This document shows, in pieces, positions 32,826 through 44,444 of a DNA stretch of 64,000 nt (position 1 is the stretch's first letter; every line of letters begins with the position of its first letter). The notes beneath the pieces are model-generated. The model did no database searches and had not been told where the DNA came from. It was given only the letters and a program-made list of their open reading frames with translations. Source of the stretch: Laguncularia racemosa. Taxonomy: Eukaryota > Streptophyta > Magnoliopsida > Myrtales > Combretaceae. The DNA lies in assembly GCA_037954665.1 (NCBI GenBank), contig JBBMOL010000301.1:248001-312000 (forward strand). Direction: 5' to 3'. The position numbers and the translations under genes were made by a program.

Positions 32826-32995
32826 TTTCGCCTTTTCTCCCTTATCGTTATAGTGAGTTCATTGAGTCGGCACATCCCGAGCTCGTCACCCAAGTGACCG
32901 GGTTTTGAAATACCCCTACGGACTTTTCCTCATTCTAACATTCAAGTTTGAATACTCTTAACTCAATTAGTTGAATCATTGGAGTAATGGCTATG
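32826..32995 (-). other. Conserved noncoding block, copy I
   Basis: About 170 nt that align well with 57391-57560 of copy II despite strong divergence elsewhere. Shared cores include GGATGTGCCGACTCAATGAA, GGTCACTT and GAGTTAAGAGTAT. No ORF is conserved across it. Confidence 0.65.
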
Positions 32996-33381
32996 CTTGA
33001 TTTTTATTTTTTTTTTTCACTAAGTGTTATAACAAGCAACTTTAAAGACTATACAGTAGCTAATACAACCTAGAAGTAAACTTGTTTATTTTTCACTTAG
33101 GGATTCAACTTACTCTTAGACTTCCAATTCTAAAACTAAATACAAGGTAAATTTGTTTCTTAAAGATTTCACTACTTAATTTTAACCAAGTATTCTAATC
33201 ACAACAGTGGGTGAGTAACGCATTTGCACAAGTCAATTTCCCATTTTTGTAGATGCTTATTACAACATTTAGTACAATCTCTAGATTTCATGAATAATTT
33301 TGAAAAATTTGGCTTAAAATTGCTTAAGGACAAACATTCAAAGTATGGAGCAATTCTCTACTCTCTATAGTTTATTATCCT

Positions 33382-33419
33382 CTCCCCCACACTTAGCTTA
33401 AACAGTGTCCTCACTGTTT
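33382..33419 (-). other. Internal hairpin and purine tract, copy I
   Basis: Minus strand AAACAGTG-AGGA-CACTGTTT (33400-33419, perfect 8-bp stem), then AAGCTAAGTGTGGGGGAGA. It is a second copy of the polypurine-tract module, about 1.05 kb from the LTR. Confidence 0.7.
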
Positions 33420-33660
33420 CTAATTCAACACAATTGAAGAGGAATTAACAACACAAGGCACATTAGAGAATAAGAGAAAGGAAATACTGATACTTCCCTG
33501 GTATTGGAGTTCTCCCCTTAAGCTCTGGAAAGTGGCATCTACGTACATGTATCCTTGCTGCAGCTGATCCGAAGAGTTCAAAACTACACTAAAATCAAAA
33601 CAAAACTAAAACAAACCAAAACTAAAGCAAAACAAAACTAAAACACTTTTTTTTTTTTGA

Positions 33661-33678
33661 CATGGGTTGCCTCCCATG
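33661..33678 (-). other. Hairpin after the gag-pro stop, copy I
   Basis: Minus strand GCGCTTCATGGGAGGCAACC...: CATGGG and CCCATG pair around an AGGCAA loop, 25 nt after the ORF end. The same motif follows the ORF in copy II (56744-56761). Confidence 0.6.
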
Positions 33679-33703
33679 AAGCGCCTTTCTTTAACGTCTT
33701 TGG

Positions 33704-34725
33704 CTAGACATTCCAGGCCAGATGTTCGGATAAGGATCTTGATTCCAGCTTGGGTGCCTGTGGTGATGGGTTAATAACATCCGCAACAAAAACAGGAGAG
33801 ATATTGCTAGGATGTTTCATGGCATCATAAATGTTAAATTTAATCACTTCACCATCAAATTCCATAGTGAGGGTGCCATCATTTACATCAATTTTCGTTT
33901 TAGAAGTCTTAAGGAATGGTCGCCCTAATAATATCAGTGATGAAGGATTTGAATCACTATCGTCCATGTCAAGCACATAAAAATCAGCCGGAAAAACCAA
34001 CCCATTGACTTGAACTAAAACATCCTCTAGAACTCCCTCAGGATAAACATTGGACCTATCAGCAAGTTGAACAATAATACCCGTTTCCTTTAAAGGACAA
34101 CATTTAAACGTTGATAAACAGACAACGGCATGACATTGATAGAAGCTCCTAGATCACACATGGCTTTATCAATTCCAAGATTACCTATTTTGCAAGGAAT
34201 GGTAAACATACCTGGATCCTTACATTTAAGAGGAAGCTTCTTCTGAATAATAGCTGAAACATTTTCACTCACGCTAATCTTTTCATTGCCTTTCAGCTTC
34301 CTTTTGTTAGTGCACAAGTCCTTGAGAAATCTAGCATAGCGCGGTATTTGCTTAATTGCATCAAGCAAAGGAATATTTACCTCGACTTTGCGAAAAGTTT
34401 CCAGAATCTCTTTTTCTTCTGCTTCCTTCTTGGATTTCGCCAATCTGGAGGGGAAAGGAGGTGGTATCAATGTGACCTTTGATGGCTCGACTAGGGACCT
34501 TCTAATCTGGTTGTCCTGCTGGCTCGGAGTCGAAGTCTCTTTCTTGGTCTCTTCCTCAAGATTAGACGGATTTCCTTTCTTATTTGATCCCTGCAATTCT
34601 GTTCCACTTCTCAAGGTAATTGCATTAACGCTTTGCTTCGGGTTTGTAATAGTTTGAGAAGGTAACTTACCTTGAGTTTCTAACCTATTGATAGCTGAAG
34701 CAAGTTGACTTACCTGATTTTCCAA
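33704..34725 (-). pseudogene. Gag C-terminus and protease-like region, copy I
   Basis: 34090-34725: MENQVSQLASAINRLETQGK (coiled coil), NAITLRSGTEL, a Lys/Glu/Pro-rich stretch, PFPSRLAKSKKEAEEKEILE, IKQIPRYARFLKDLCTNKRK, then CDLGASINVMPLSVYQRL, the Athila-type retropepsin site, with D-L-G in place of D-S/T-G. A frameshift at about 34090 separates 33704-34000: FPADFYVLDMDD, ILLGRPFLKTSKTKIDV and FDGEVIKFNIYDAMKHP. The frame ends at 33704 without entering RT. Both parts are typical of Athila proteins. Confidence 0.82.
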
Positions 34726-35814
34726 GTTGTGGATGCTTTGCTTTGTCTAATCCTGAAATTGTTTTGTATTAACGGCAAGTGATTTAACAATTTCCTCAAG
34801 GGACATACCTGAAGTGGAAGGAGCCTGTGATACTTGGTTTGATGGCTTGGGTTGGAATTGTTGGAAGTTTTGTGGTTTATTCCATATCTGAAGTTAAGGT
34901 GATCCCTCCATCCAGGATTATAAGTATTCGAATAGGGATCGTACTTCCTTTGTGGTTGTCCTGGGAAGCCTCCTACAGTATTGGCGTGTTCATGATTGTC
35001 GTCTTGCAATGTGGGGCACATGTCTGTAGGATGATTCGGAGCAGCACAAATTCCACAAGCCTTCACCTGTTGGATATTTCCAAGAGCTAGCTGCTGCACA
35101 AGGGAGGTTAGATTAGAAATTTGATGTTCAAGGTTAGACACATTTACCTCATTTACCTTCCTTGAAGATGTATCATGCCTATACCCAAATTGTTGCGAAT
35201 TTGCAGCCATAATGGAGATCAATTCCCAGCTTGACCTGGGGTTTTGTTTACTATGGCGCCTCCACTTGCAGCATCCATCATCTTCCTTTCCATCGGAAGC
35301 AAGCCTTCATAGAAGTATTGGATGAGAAGTTGCTCAGATATTCCATGTTGGGGGCAGCTGGCGCACAATTGCTTGAATCTCTCCCAATACTCATGAAGAG
35401 TCTCGGTGTCCCTCTGTTTGATACTACAAATTTCTCTTCTTATACCAGCGGCTCTGGATGCGGGAAAGAATTTGTCCAAGAAGAGTCTGACCATGTCCGT
35501 CCACGTGGTTATAGAACCTGGAGGCAAATAAAACAACCAATCTTTAGCTTTAGTACTTAAAGAAAATGGGAAAGCACGTAACTTAATTTGATCGTCGGTG
35601 ATTCCATGCGGCCTCATGCTAGAACACACTATATGAAACTCTTTTAAATGCTTATGAGGATCTTCATTCTCAAGACCATGAAAGGTGGGTAGTAGATGTA
35701 TCAACCCAGACTTCAACTCGAATTCCATAGCTAGTTCGGATAGTGAATACAAAGTGGTTGTTGATTCACATCCGGTGCAGCTAGTTCTCGCAATGTTCTC
35801 TCGGGATTAGCCAT
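34710..35814 (-). pseudogene. Gag of TR-GAG copy I
   Basis: The likely start is the ATG at 35812-35814 (MANPERTLRELAAPDVNQQP), with a stop/frameshift near 35730. The capsid is open over 35219-35752: FELKSGLIHLLPTFHGL, DPHKHLKEFHIVC, DWLFYLPPGSITTWTDM, FLDKFFPASRAAGIRREIC, MDAASGGAIVNKTP. A second frame, 34710-35222, carries a zinc knuckle (CGICAAPNHPTDMC) and a Tyr/Pro/Asn-rich segment. Gag would form the particle; two breaks make this copy defective. Confidence 0.85.
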
Positions 35815-35980
35815 TTCGTCTTCTTCTGATGAATCAGATAAATCCGATGCAAAGTTCTGTCTAGAGGATGATCTAGCTTCTTGTCGTAGCTTCTTTAGAG
35901 TCTTCTCAATCTCGAATTATACGTTAGTTCACCTATCTGAGAAGAACGAGTCATACAAGAATAGAAATAAATTTGACACC

Positions 35981-36000
35981 AATCCCCAGCAACGGCGCCA
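35981..36000 (-). promoter_or_regulatory. Primer-binding site, tRNA-Asp type, copy I
   Basis: Minus strand TGGCGCCGTTGCTGGGGATT, five bases after the LTR end. It matches the primer-site pattern known from Athila/Tat elements. Confidence 0.82.
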
Positions 36001-36005
36001 AAATT

Positions 36006-37546
36006 TGATGGGTGTCGAGTCCAACAAAAATAAAACCTACTCCTAGACAATTATATGATTTGCATATAGTGGTGACTAGGGTCGAATCCACAGAGATTGG
36101 TAAAGATATTTCTATTCAAATACAACAATAAAGAAGAGAAAAATGGGGGGTTTTGTTTGTGAATCAAATAAAGTAAAGCAAAGTAAGAAAATCAAATATT
36201 GATAAAAAGCCTAGCCAAAGGAATCAAGATAGTTTAATTCTAGGAATTGATCATCGATGCAAATATCTTCTATCTTTAGTTCTAGATAAATTGGTTATGG
36301 TTATTAACAAGCTCTAACAACCTATCTCTCCTTACTTTCTCGATAACCTCCAACAAGCGCTTCGAATTATTTCCCTTATTGATTAGACAATCCCTCAGAC
36401 AAGCGCTTAGGATTTAATCTATCAATAGCATTAAGATCTAGAGAGACTACCAATTCATGCCAGTAGATTATAAGATAACCTATTTAAACATGATCACACA
36501 CCTCCATAACATGAATTCGATCATCTCTTTTATAACCAAACATGTTATTGCGTCACTAAGACTAGAACAATCAAACAATTACGGATTTGACGTGCTAGTT
36601 GACAATATATTATCTTGCTAATTAAGTAGAAGAGCTCTATTCGTACCAATCAACAAAATAATAATGACAAAACAATCAGAAGATATATGAATACCCGAAA
36701 GCAAAGAATAGAATAAATACAAGTCAATTAGACCTCACAATTCGTGGAGAATTAAACATCTATGACCCTTTAGCTAGAAAAGTAGCTTAGCCACTCATGT
36801 TCATAAGAAAAACGAAAATAATAAGTAAAGACATAAAGAACCCGGATAGCTTGCTCTACTTCCGGCCTTCCTTCTTGTTTTCCAGATCAAAGGTAAAAAG
36901 TTTGAAAGGAAGATTAAAGATTGTCTTAACCCTCTAGGGTTGGTTCTATTTATAATGTTTGAGGGATGGCATGTGATCTTTTGCTAGCAAGATACGAAGA
37001 TATATTTCCTTTTCCAAGTAGATTTCGAGAAGTGAAGATTCGTCCGCTTGGCACGCCCTATAACACGGCCATGGGTCAAGCCGTGCCATCCTCTGTGCAT
37101 ATTCTTCAAGTTTTCATCCACGCCCAGTGTGTACCACGGTCCAACACACGGCCAGATTTAAAACCGTGCCATCCTCTGCCTATGTTCAACAAGTCTTTAT
37201 CCTTGGCACGTCTAGCTTCCACCACGGCTTCAAGTAGGGTTTGGTCCACGGCTTCCACCACGGCCATGCCCTAGACCGTGTCACGCCTTCTCCTCATGCA
37301 ATGTGTAGCACGGTGTAAAACATGGCCAAATCTCCAACCGTGTTTCATTCTGGAGGTGTAATTCCTTGTCTTGATCCAAATTGTAGATGACTTCTCTAAT
37401 TTACTTGAATTAACATCCTTGACTCCATTTTACCTAATTTATCACCATGATTAGAATTAAGTACCATTTCCTTATGATTTCTATAAAATCAATAATAATT
37501 TAACACAATTTATACTATAAGGATTGAGTATAAAATGGCTCTATCA
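36006..37546 (-). repeat. 5' LTR of TR-GAG copy I
   Basis: 1541 bp. It has 14 more bases than the 3' LTR, explained by a 12-bp repeat (GCTTCCACCACG, about 37249-37260) and two single-base insertions. Confidence 0.92.
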
Positions 37547-38499
37547 ATGGTTGACTTAATTGCTTGGTTGGAAATGAATTAAAAGAGGTAAAATTGCTTG
37601 TGTTTATGATTATTTGTATGATTAACTAAGTGTTTGTGAAATGGTTGGACACTTATCAAAGCATGTTAAGTATATTGCATCTTTGACTTAAAATGGATCA
37701 TACATAGCATTTTTTGCATATCCCTACTATATTCCATTGTGATCACATATGTAATAAAAGGGTATCTTGAAAGAGTGTCATATTCTAACAAGAAAAAGAT
37801 GATTCAAGGATTTCCATATATTGGTATGAATTCATATTCATTATTCTGTTGTGGGCACATGCATGTGGAGGTACATGGATAGGGAAAACATTATTTTCTT
37901 TTGTTTGTCTCAAGTCCTTACATAGAAGATCTTTCTTCTAGTATAACTTTTGATATATATAATGTGTGGCTCTAAGATTGTGTAGCCAAGGATGTGTATA
38001 AGTTTTTTGAAATTGGTTGCTCAAGCTTCAATTGAATTATAAAAGATCCACAATCCAAGGTCAAAATAGGGGTAAAATGGTCAAAAATATTCTTAGACTT
38101 CATGTAGTTTCTAATTGACTACATGTGACATTTGACATATACTTATTCATGCATTCATTCATTAAAGTGATAACTTGCTTATTATTATGCAAAAGGAGGT
38201 TTTGAACTAGGATCTCATTAAGTTGGATGTAACTTACATCCCAACAATTTTCCATTTATGCAAGCACAATATTGGTTTTATCCCGATAAAACCTAGCCAG
38301 CGATGAGAATCTTTAAGTTAGTTATGAGTAGGTGAGTAGCAATGAAGACTAATAAAGTAGATATTTATAACTTTGAATAGACTTTTTCTATTATGAACGA
38401 ATGTAATATTTAATCCTTACACTTATATTCATACTTATCTATGTTTGTAAAACTTTATATTTCTTCATATTTATAAAGCAGCACACATTTTTAGTTGTC
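37547..38499. other. AT-rich intergenic region
   Basis: No ORF, LTR or terminal inverted repeat recognised. It is the continuation of the host sequence interrupted by TR-GAG copy I. Confidence 0.5.
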
Positions 38500-38507
38500 A
38501 TATTATT

Positions 38508-39335
38508 TAGAGCCGACAATGCGGGCTAAATGGGCTGATCCGCCCCGACCCACACTGTCTCGCGGGTCGTCGCAAGCTGGCTCGCAGTGGCCCGCATGTC
38601 TAACGGGTCAGCAAAATCGACCCGCCCCACCTCGCAGGCCAATGACTACTAGCCCACGACGACTCGCATTTTTTTTTTTTAGATTTAGATTTTAAAGTGC
38701 AGTGGAGGTAGACGACGACTGCCGATGAGTGTCTCCTCTCTCCTATTCCTATCTGCTGTGGCCTGTGGAAGTGGAAGAGGACGAGGACTATGCTGCCGTC
38801 TCTAGTCTGTGAAGTGACTGTGAGTGTGGAGGGACAACCAAATGAAGAGTCGAGGACGACGGACGACGGACGACGGCCGAGGGAGTGTGAGGTGTGATTG
38901 TATGAGTGTGTGACTGAGTGTCTCGTGTGAGTGACTGAGTGTGATGGTGTGGGTGGGTGTGGACCATGTGGTATGGGCTGCTTTCGTGCTACTGCGTGCG
39001 TGCTACCTGCTGAGTGCTGCGGACGGTGCTATCGAGACTCGAGTGTCCGTTCCAGTTGTCCTCAACTCCTCATCAAAGTCTAAAGTCTTCAATTGCTATG
39101 GTACTATCCCTATCTCGTCACTTCAGTCGGCATCAGCATCGTCTCGTCGTCAGTTGTCATCATAGTCCACCAAACACAGCTGAGTGTTGACAACAGCACG
39201 TTAGCATAGCAATTTTTTTTTTCGGGTCAGTGCCTAAGCGGACTAACCTACGCCCACAAAAAGTTGCCCGCCCACCCCACAGGTCAAGCAGGTGCGGGCC
39301 AAAATTTTCTGCCAGCCCCGCAATTACTAGCTCTA
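38508..39335. mobile_element. Non-autonomous hAT DNA transposon
   Basis: Bounded by a perfect 8-bp target-site duplication, ATATTATT (38500-38507 and 39336-39343). The left end is TAGAGCCGACAATGCGGGC; the right end reversed is TAGAGCTAGTAATTGCGGGG, an imperfect terminal inverted repeat of the hAT type. Both ends have CCCGCC/GCGGG repeats. The 828-bp interior is much more GC-rich than its surroundings, includes a short ACGACGG tandem repeat (about 38860-38880), and has no transposase, so a helper would be needed. Confidence 0.85.
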
Positions 39336-39343
39336 ATATTATT

Positions 39344-40592
39344 ATTATTGACTTGTTATCTTTATAGAGGTTTATAGAGTAACGGTGTTTTATGTACCAT
39401 TTTAAAGTTTATGTGTATTAGAATACAACTAATCATAGACTTTAGTATAGTATATGATGAGCTGTTACAATTAGGGTATCCTCTAGAGAGTGACAATTAT
39501 GACATCAAAAGGTTCAAAATATACTAAATTCTCCAAGAACCTGTAATAACTGCCAAATAATCACAATGTAAAACTCCACATATTAACATTTAATAGCTCT
39601 TAGAGATCTCACCCTACAACCACAATAATTCACTAAACATGTCCAATAGAATCTACTCACATGTTGCAAAGGTCAACTTAATCATTAAATCTAAACGGAA
39701 ACCAACAATAATTTATAACTAGAGACTATTACTCCTATAGCACAATCAACATAAACATGAGTCAACTAGATCTTATCTCTATACAATAATACATATTTAC
39801 TTATCCTCATAATAGCATCCACAATCACTATTACCCTCCCCGACCTAATAATAATATAAGCTCATCAGATTTACATACAACTAAAAAAGGGGTCCCACTA
39901 AGAGTGAGCTATTGCCTAATACATGTATACTAAAGCAACATGTGCATGTCAACTAAATACATAAACACATGCAATCAATGCAAATAGATAAACAATTATC
40001 AATTTATTTTCTCATTTAGATTAATTAAGCAACATAAGATACTCATGACCTAGTTACGCTCCTTATAATATATCAGGATACATATATACTATAGTGTTAG
40101 GATTTGCTACATACTGATTAGTGGGTGTCCTCTAGGTATCTACCACTACGAGTCATTAAGTCGAGCTACACACAAACAACAAACATATTATTAGCGAATA
40201 TTTATTAAGTCCGTTTAATTTCTATTTCTAACACACGCAAGTAGTATACACAGTAAACACGTACCTAGTAGTTGACTTGATCAAACTTTGATAGAACTCT
40301 ATATCCAAATCAAAAGTTGTAAATAACATAGTATTAGATCCTATACTTATCATATAAGATAATCCCGGTTCCTAAATTCATTATCCTATATTTAGGTTAA
40401 ACTTGCCATTTGACTTATGTTTGATCTCTCACTTTAGCTTACTTTAGGTAGAAAACCGATTTAGTTTAAAAGAAAATTAAGAAAAGTAGTAAAGAAAGGT
40501 TATAGGGAAGTATATAGGGAGAAACACAATCGTGTTCATGGCTGTGTGACCATGTACCTCGCTACAATTTAAATTTGTGCAAAAACCTATGA
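39344..40592. other. AT-rich intergenic region
   Basis: No gene or recognised repeat. It ends at the target-site duplication of element F. Confidence 0.5.
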
Positions 40593-40597
40593 TTTTG

Positions 40598-41622
40598 TGA
40601 TGTGCTTAAAACCAAGCCAAAGTACATGCAAATGAATCAAAGAAACAACCCCAACTCACACATATGAACCGATTCAATTGAACAATGAAAATTGCGTGAA
40701 ACCTAATGGAAATTTGATGAAATCTAAAGGTTCAAAGATGCAATCAACAATCTAACAAGGATAAACTTCACCAATTAATAATAAAAACAAGTGAAATCCA
40801 CATGAATTACACCAAGATGACAAGTTTCAATTCCGTGATTCTCCTCTTTCCACAATGAAAATTCACGTCAATAATGTTCAATAAATTGATGACGATAACC
40901 AATGCTAAAAACCTTTCAATCTTATAACATGATAATTGATCACAATTGCAATCAAAATCTGACCAAAAACATCCAAATCAACCCTAGATATGACTCACTA
41001 GTGATGAAAAGGAAACACAACAAAGAAGGAATTGATATTACTCACAATTGCCCTTTGTTGCACTCGCCACAATTTCAACTCTTGGAAATTGAAATTAATA
41101 AGAGAAATTAGATCTAGGAAAACCCTAAGCCCTCTCATGAAAATGTGAAGATAATTCTGAAAATTTTTTGCCTCCTCAAACACTACTATAAGCAAGAATT
41201 TATACTTGCTACCCCTAGGGTTAGAAAATGGACAAAAATTACAACTATGCCAATTTTAAGGTAGCCGGTCCTAAATGGAAATTACAATAAAAATGATAGT
41301 GTCCCAAAAGAAAATACAACATAAAATAGTCCATACAAAGGAGAAATATATAAAAGAAATGAGTTTTCATGATGCCGGTCTTCAAGATACTTTTGAATTA
41401 AGCCCGTTGAGAATCTCGACTCGCTCAAAAGTATAGGTGATTTGGTATCCTGTAGGACTGATAAGTGAGCTTTGAAATGCACGACAATTATAATGTAGAG
41501 ATGTAGAAAATAGATTAGCTTCCTCAAGATTAGTTTTCTCAAGAAAGATTCTCAAAACTAAATTATGGAGACCCTTAGCTCGGGCCCTAGTGATAGGTCC
41601 TATAGGAGTCTGATTCCTATCA
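40598..41622 (-). repeat. 3' LTR of element F
   Basis: Minus strand TGATAGGAATCAGAC ... AAGCACATCA. The first part encodes the polyprotein tail with GPITRARAKGLHNLVLR; the frame ends at 41382. Confidence 0.9.
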
Positions 41623-42826
41623 TCTCCTCGGGCTTCTGGAAGATTTGCCCTCAAATCTGATAGGTCTTCGTGCATGTCATCGGATAAGTATGGTAATAGA
41701 TTTGAGACATTAAAGGTCGTTGATACTCCATACTCTCCTGGTAACTCTATACGATAAGCATTGTTGTTGATGTACTTTAAAACCCTAAATGGTCCGTCTG
41801 ATTTGGGAGACAGCTTCTATGACTTCTTATGTGGAAACCTGTCCCTGCTAAGATTAATCCAGACTAAGTCACCTAGATTATAAAGATGAACTTTCCTGTG
41901 TCTGTTTCCTTGGATTCTCTGCTGTTCCTAGGTCTTCTGAAGGTGTTTAGTTGTTCTATCATGGATGTGCTAAATTTGTCTAGCTCGGTCAACTCCACTA
42001 AGACTCTTTTCCTTTGTCACTGGTCCTGCTATAAAATCCAATGGAATAGAAGGATTATAGCCATAAACAACTTCAAAGGGAGACTTACTGGTTGAACTAT
42101 GAGTAGACCTATTGTAAGCTAACTCAACAATAGGAAGACACAAGTCCCAATCAGTAAGATTCTTGCCAACTGTTGCTCTGAGTAGATTCCCAAGCGTGCG
42201 GTTGACAACTTCTGTTTGTCCGTCTATCTATGGATGGCAAGAGGTACTGTATATAAGCTTAGTACCTAGTTTTTTCCATAATGTCTTCCAAAAGAAACTA
42301 AGAAACTTAGTATCTCTGTCTGACACTATGTTATATGGAACTCCATGTAATTTGACAATTTCCTGCACAAAAAGGTTAGCAATAAAAAAAAAGCATCATC
42401 TGTTTTGTGACAAGGCACAAAGTGTGACATTTTGCTGAATCAATCAACAACCACCATAATAGAGTCTTTTCCCCTCTGTGTTCTAGGTAATCCTAACACA
42501 AAATCCATACTGATGTCAGTCCAGGGTTTATCTAGTATAGGCAAAGGCATATACTCACCTTGTGCACCTTTCTTCCCTTTAGCTCTCTTACAAATACCAC
42601 ACCTTTCTAGTACCCTATGGACATCCTTTATCATACCCTTCCAATAGAAATTCTCCCTCAATATAGCTAGGGTTCTCTTCTCACCAAAATGTCCTGACAA
42701 TCCACCTGCATGTGCTTCCTTCACCAATAATTCCCTCACAGATCCAGATGGAATACATAGTTTTCCTGATTTATACAGAAACCCCTCTATCACGCAATAT
42801 CCATCATACATCTTGACCCATAACAC
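41623..42826 (-). pseudogene. Integrase of element F
   Basis: The zinc domain is complete in 42440-42826: VKEAHAGGLSGHFGEKRTL ... CGICKRAKG, then the core start WTDISMDFVLGLPRTQRGKD. A stop at about 42440 and later frameshifts scramble the rest of the core and the C-terminal domain. The last piece (41382-41675) reads MHEDLSDLRANLPEARGDDR and runs through the purine tract (CCGAGGAGA) into the LTR. Confidence 0.78.
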
Positions 42827-42927
42827 CTCTCCATAACAGTCTTAAATTCCTCATCACATATATATTGTTCTTTCAATAATTCAAAACCCAGTAGTTTTGA
42901 CTGAAGAGAAGTGATAAGTACATACCG

Positions 42928-43299
42928 TCATGATAAAGCGTCAGCAACAATATTCTGATTACCCTTTTTGTACTTTATCACATAAGCAAAACCCTCCAAA
43001 AACTCCATCCACTTAGCTTGGCGCTTAGACAAATGATGTTGTCCCCTGAAATGTTTTAAATATTCATGATCTGTATAAATGATAAACTCTTTTGGGAGGA
43101 GATAATGCTGCCACGTCATGAGAGCTCTCACTAAGGAATAAAATTCCTTGTCATATATAGAATAGTTTAAAGTTGCACTACTCAATTTCTTACTAAAATA
43201 TGCTATAGGTCTCTTTTCCCGCATTAATACAGCACCAATTCCAATCCCAGAAGCATCACATTCCAACTCAAAAACTTTGTCAAAATCAGGTAAAGCCAA
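42928..43299 (-). pseudogene. RNase H of element F
   Basis: Open 123 codons: FELECDASGIGIGAVLM (Asp), KKLSSATLNYSIYDKEFYSL (Glu), FIIYTDHEYLKHF (Asp), QNIVADALS (Asp). All four catalytic acids are present. Stops lie on both sides. Confidence 0.83.
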
Positions 43300-43344
43300 T
43301 AATGGAGCACAAGTGAGTTTTTCTTTTATCTCTTCAAAACTCCT

Positions 43345-44384
43345 CTAAGCCTTTTCACTCCAGACAAAAGGTACACTCTTTTTAGTCAGTTCTATGAGAG
43401 GACTAACAATACTACTGAAATTTTGGACAAAGCGTCTATAAAAGGATGCAAGTCCATGAAAACTTCTTACCTCAGTAACTGAAGTAGGTGTTGGCCATCT
43501 CTTGATTGCCCTCACTTTCTCCTCATCCACCCTAATACCTGAACCAGATACAACAAAACCCAAAAATGTTACCTCAGTTTGGTAAAAGGAACACTTCTAG
43601 ATATTTGCAAATAGCTGTTGTATCCTCAATACTGAAAATACTGCTCGAAGATGCTCTACATGTTGTTCTAAGTTTTTGCTATAGATCATAATATCATCAA
43701 AATAAACAACAACAAATTTTCCTATAAATTCTTTCAGTACATGATTCATCAACCTCATAAAGGTACTAGGAGCATTACTCAAACCAAAAGGCATAACCAA
43801 CCACTCATACAGTCCATAACGAGTTTTAAAAGCGGTCTTCCATTCATCCCCTTCACTCATTCGAATCTGGTGATATCTGCTTTTAAGATCCACTTTGGAG
43901 AAGACCTGTGAACCATGCAGCTCATCTAACATATCATTAAGTCTAGGAATATGATACATGTATTTGATGGTGATTTTGTTGATGGCTCTACTACCAATAC
44001 ACATTCTCCAAGTACCATCCTTTTTTGGAACAAGAAGGGCGAGAACAGCGCATGAGTTGAGACTCTCTCTAACAAACCCCTGTTCAACCAATTCATCTAC
44101 CTAGCGCTTCAATTCCTTAGCCTCTTCGGGATTCATGAGATATATGCAGGTCGGTTTGGTAACACTGAACCGAGCATAAGATCAATAGCGTGCTCTATCC
44201 CTCTCAAAGGTGGTAATCCTGTTGGCAAATCATCAGGAAAAATGTCAGTATACTCATTCAATACTTGAGAAATTGCTGAAGGTAGAGATTGTGGCTCTTG
44301 TAACCCTAATACACATCTCAACTGAAGCAAGTATGTTGGAGCCTCTTCTATAATTAACCTCTCCATTTCACCCTGTCCCATCAA
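43345..44384 (-). pseudogene. Reverse transcriptase of element F
   Basis: 44133-44384 begins with GQGEMERLIIEEAPTYLLQL and reaches the RT start (LPTGLPPLRGIEHAIDL). A frameshift near 44140 moves to 43597-44091: KKDGTWRMCIGSRAINKIT (G-S in place of the usual D-C), FSKVDLKSRYHQIRM, MPFGLSNAPSTFM and the active-site YFDD, here followed by IMIYSK. A stop at about 43597 and then 43345-43563 (FVVSGSGIRVDEEKVRAI, EVRSFHGLASFYRRFV) complete the connection. Confidence 0.85.
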
Positions 44385-44444
44385 TAATACCTTCTTTTCT
44401 TTAGAATCATCACACTGTATTAAAGCCCTTTTAACCTCTAATGG

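Larger units (their letters stand above)
30808..37546 (-). mobile_element. Athila-like gag-protease-only retrotransposon (TR-GAG type), copy I
   Basis: Two LTRs (30808-32334, 36006-37546) begin TGATGGGTGTCGAG and end GGCTCTATCA, and the whole is bounded by ATGGT at 30803-30807 and 37547-37551, a perfect 5-bp target-site duplication. The minus-strand interior (3.7 kb) holds gag and a retropepsin-like region but no RT, RNase H or integrase. The primer site matches the tRNA-Asp type used by Athila/Tat elements. The LTRs differ by a few substitutions, one 12-bp tandem duplication and single-base indels, so the insertion is recent. Movement would have needed RT and integrase in trans. This fits the class known as TR-GAG elements. 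Confidence 0.9.

Noticed and set aside
38941..39165. ORF of 74 codons inside the hAT element
   Set aside because: Too short for a transposase and without hAT dimerisation or DDE-like motifs.
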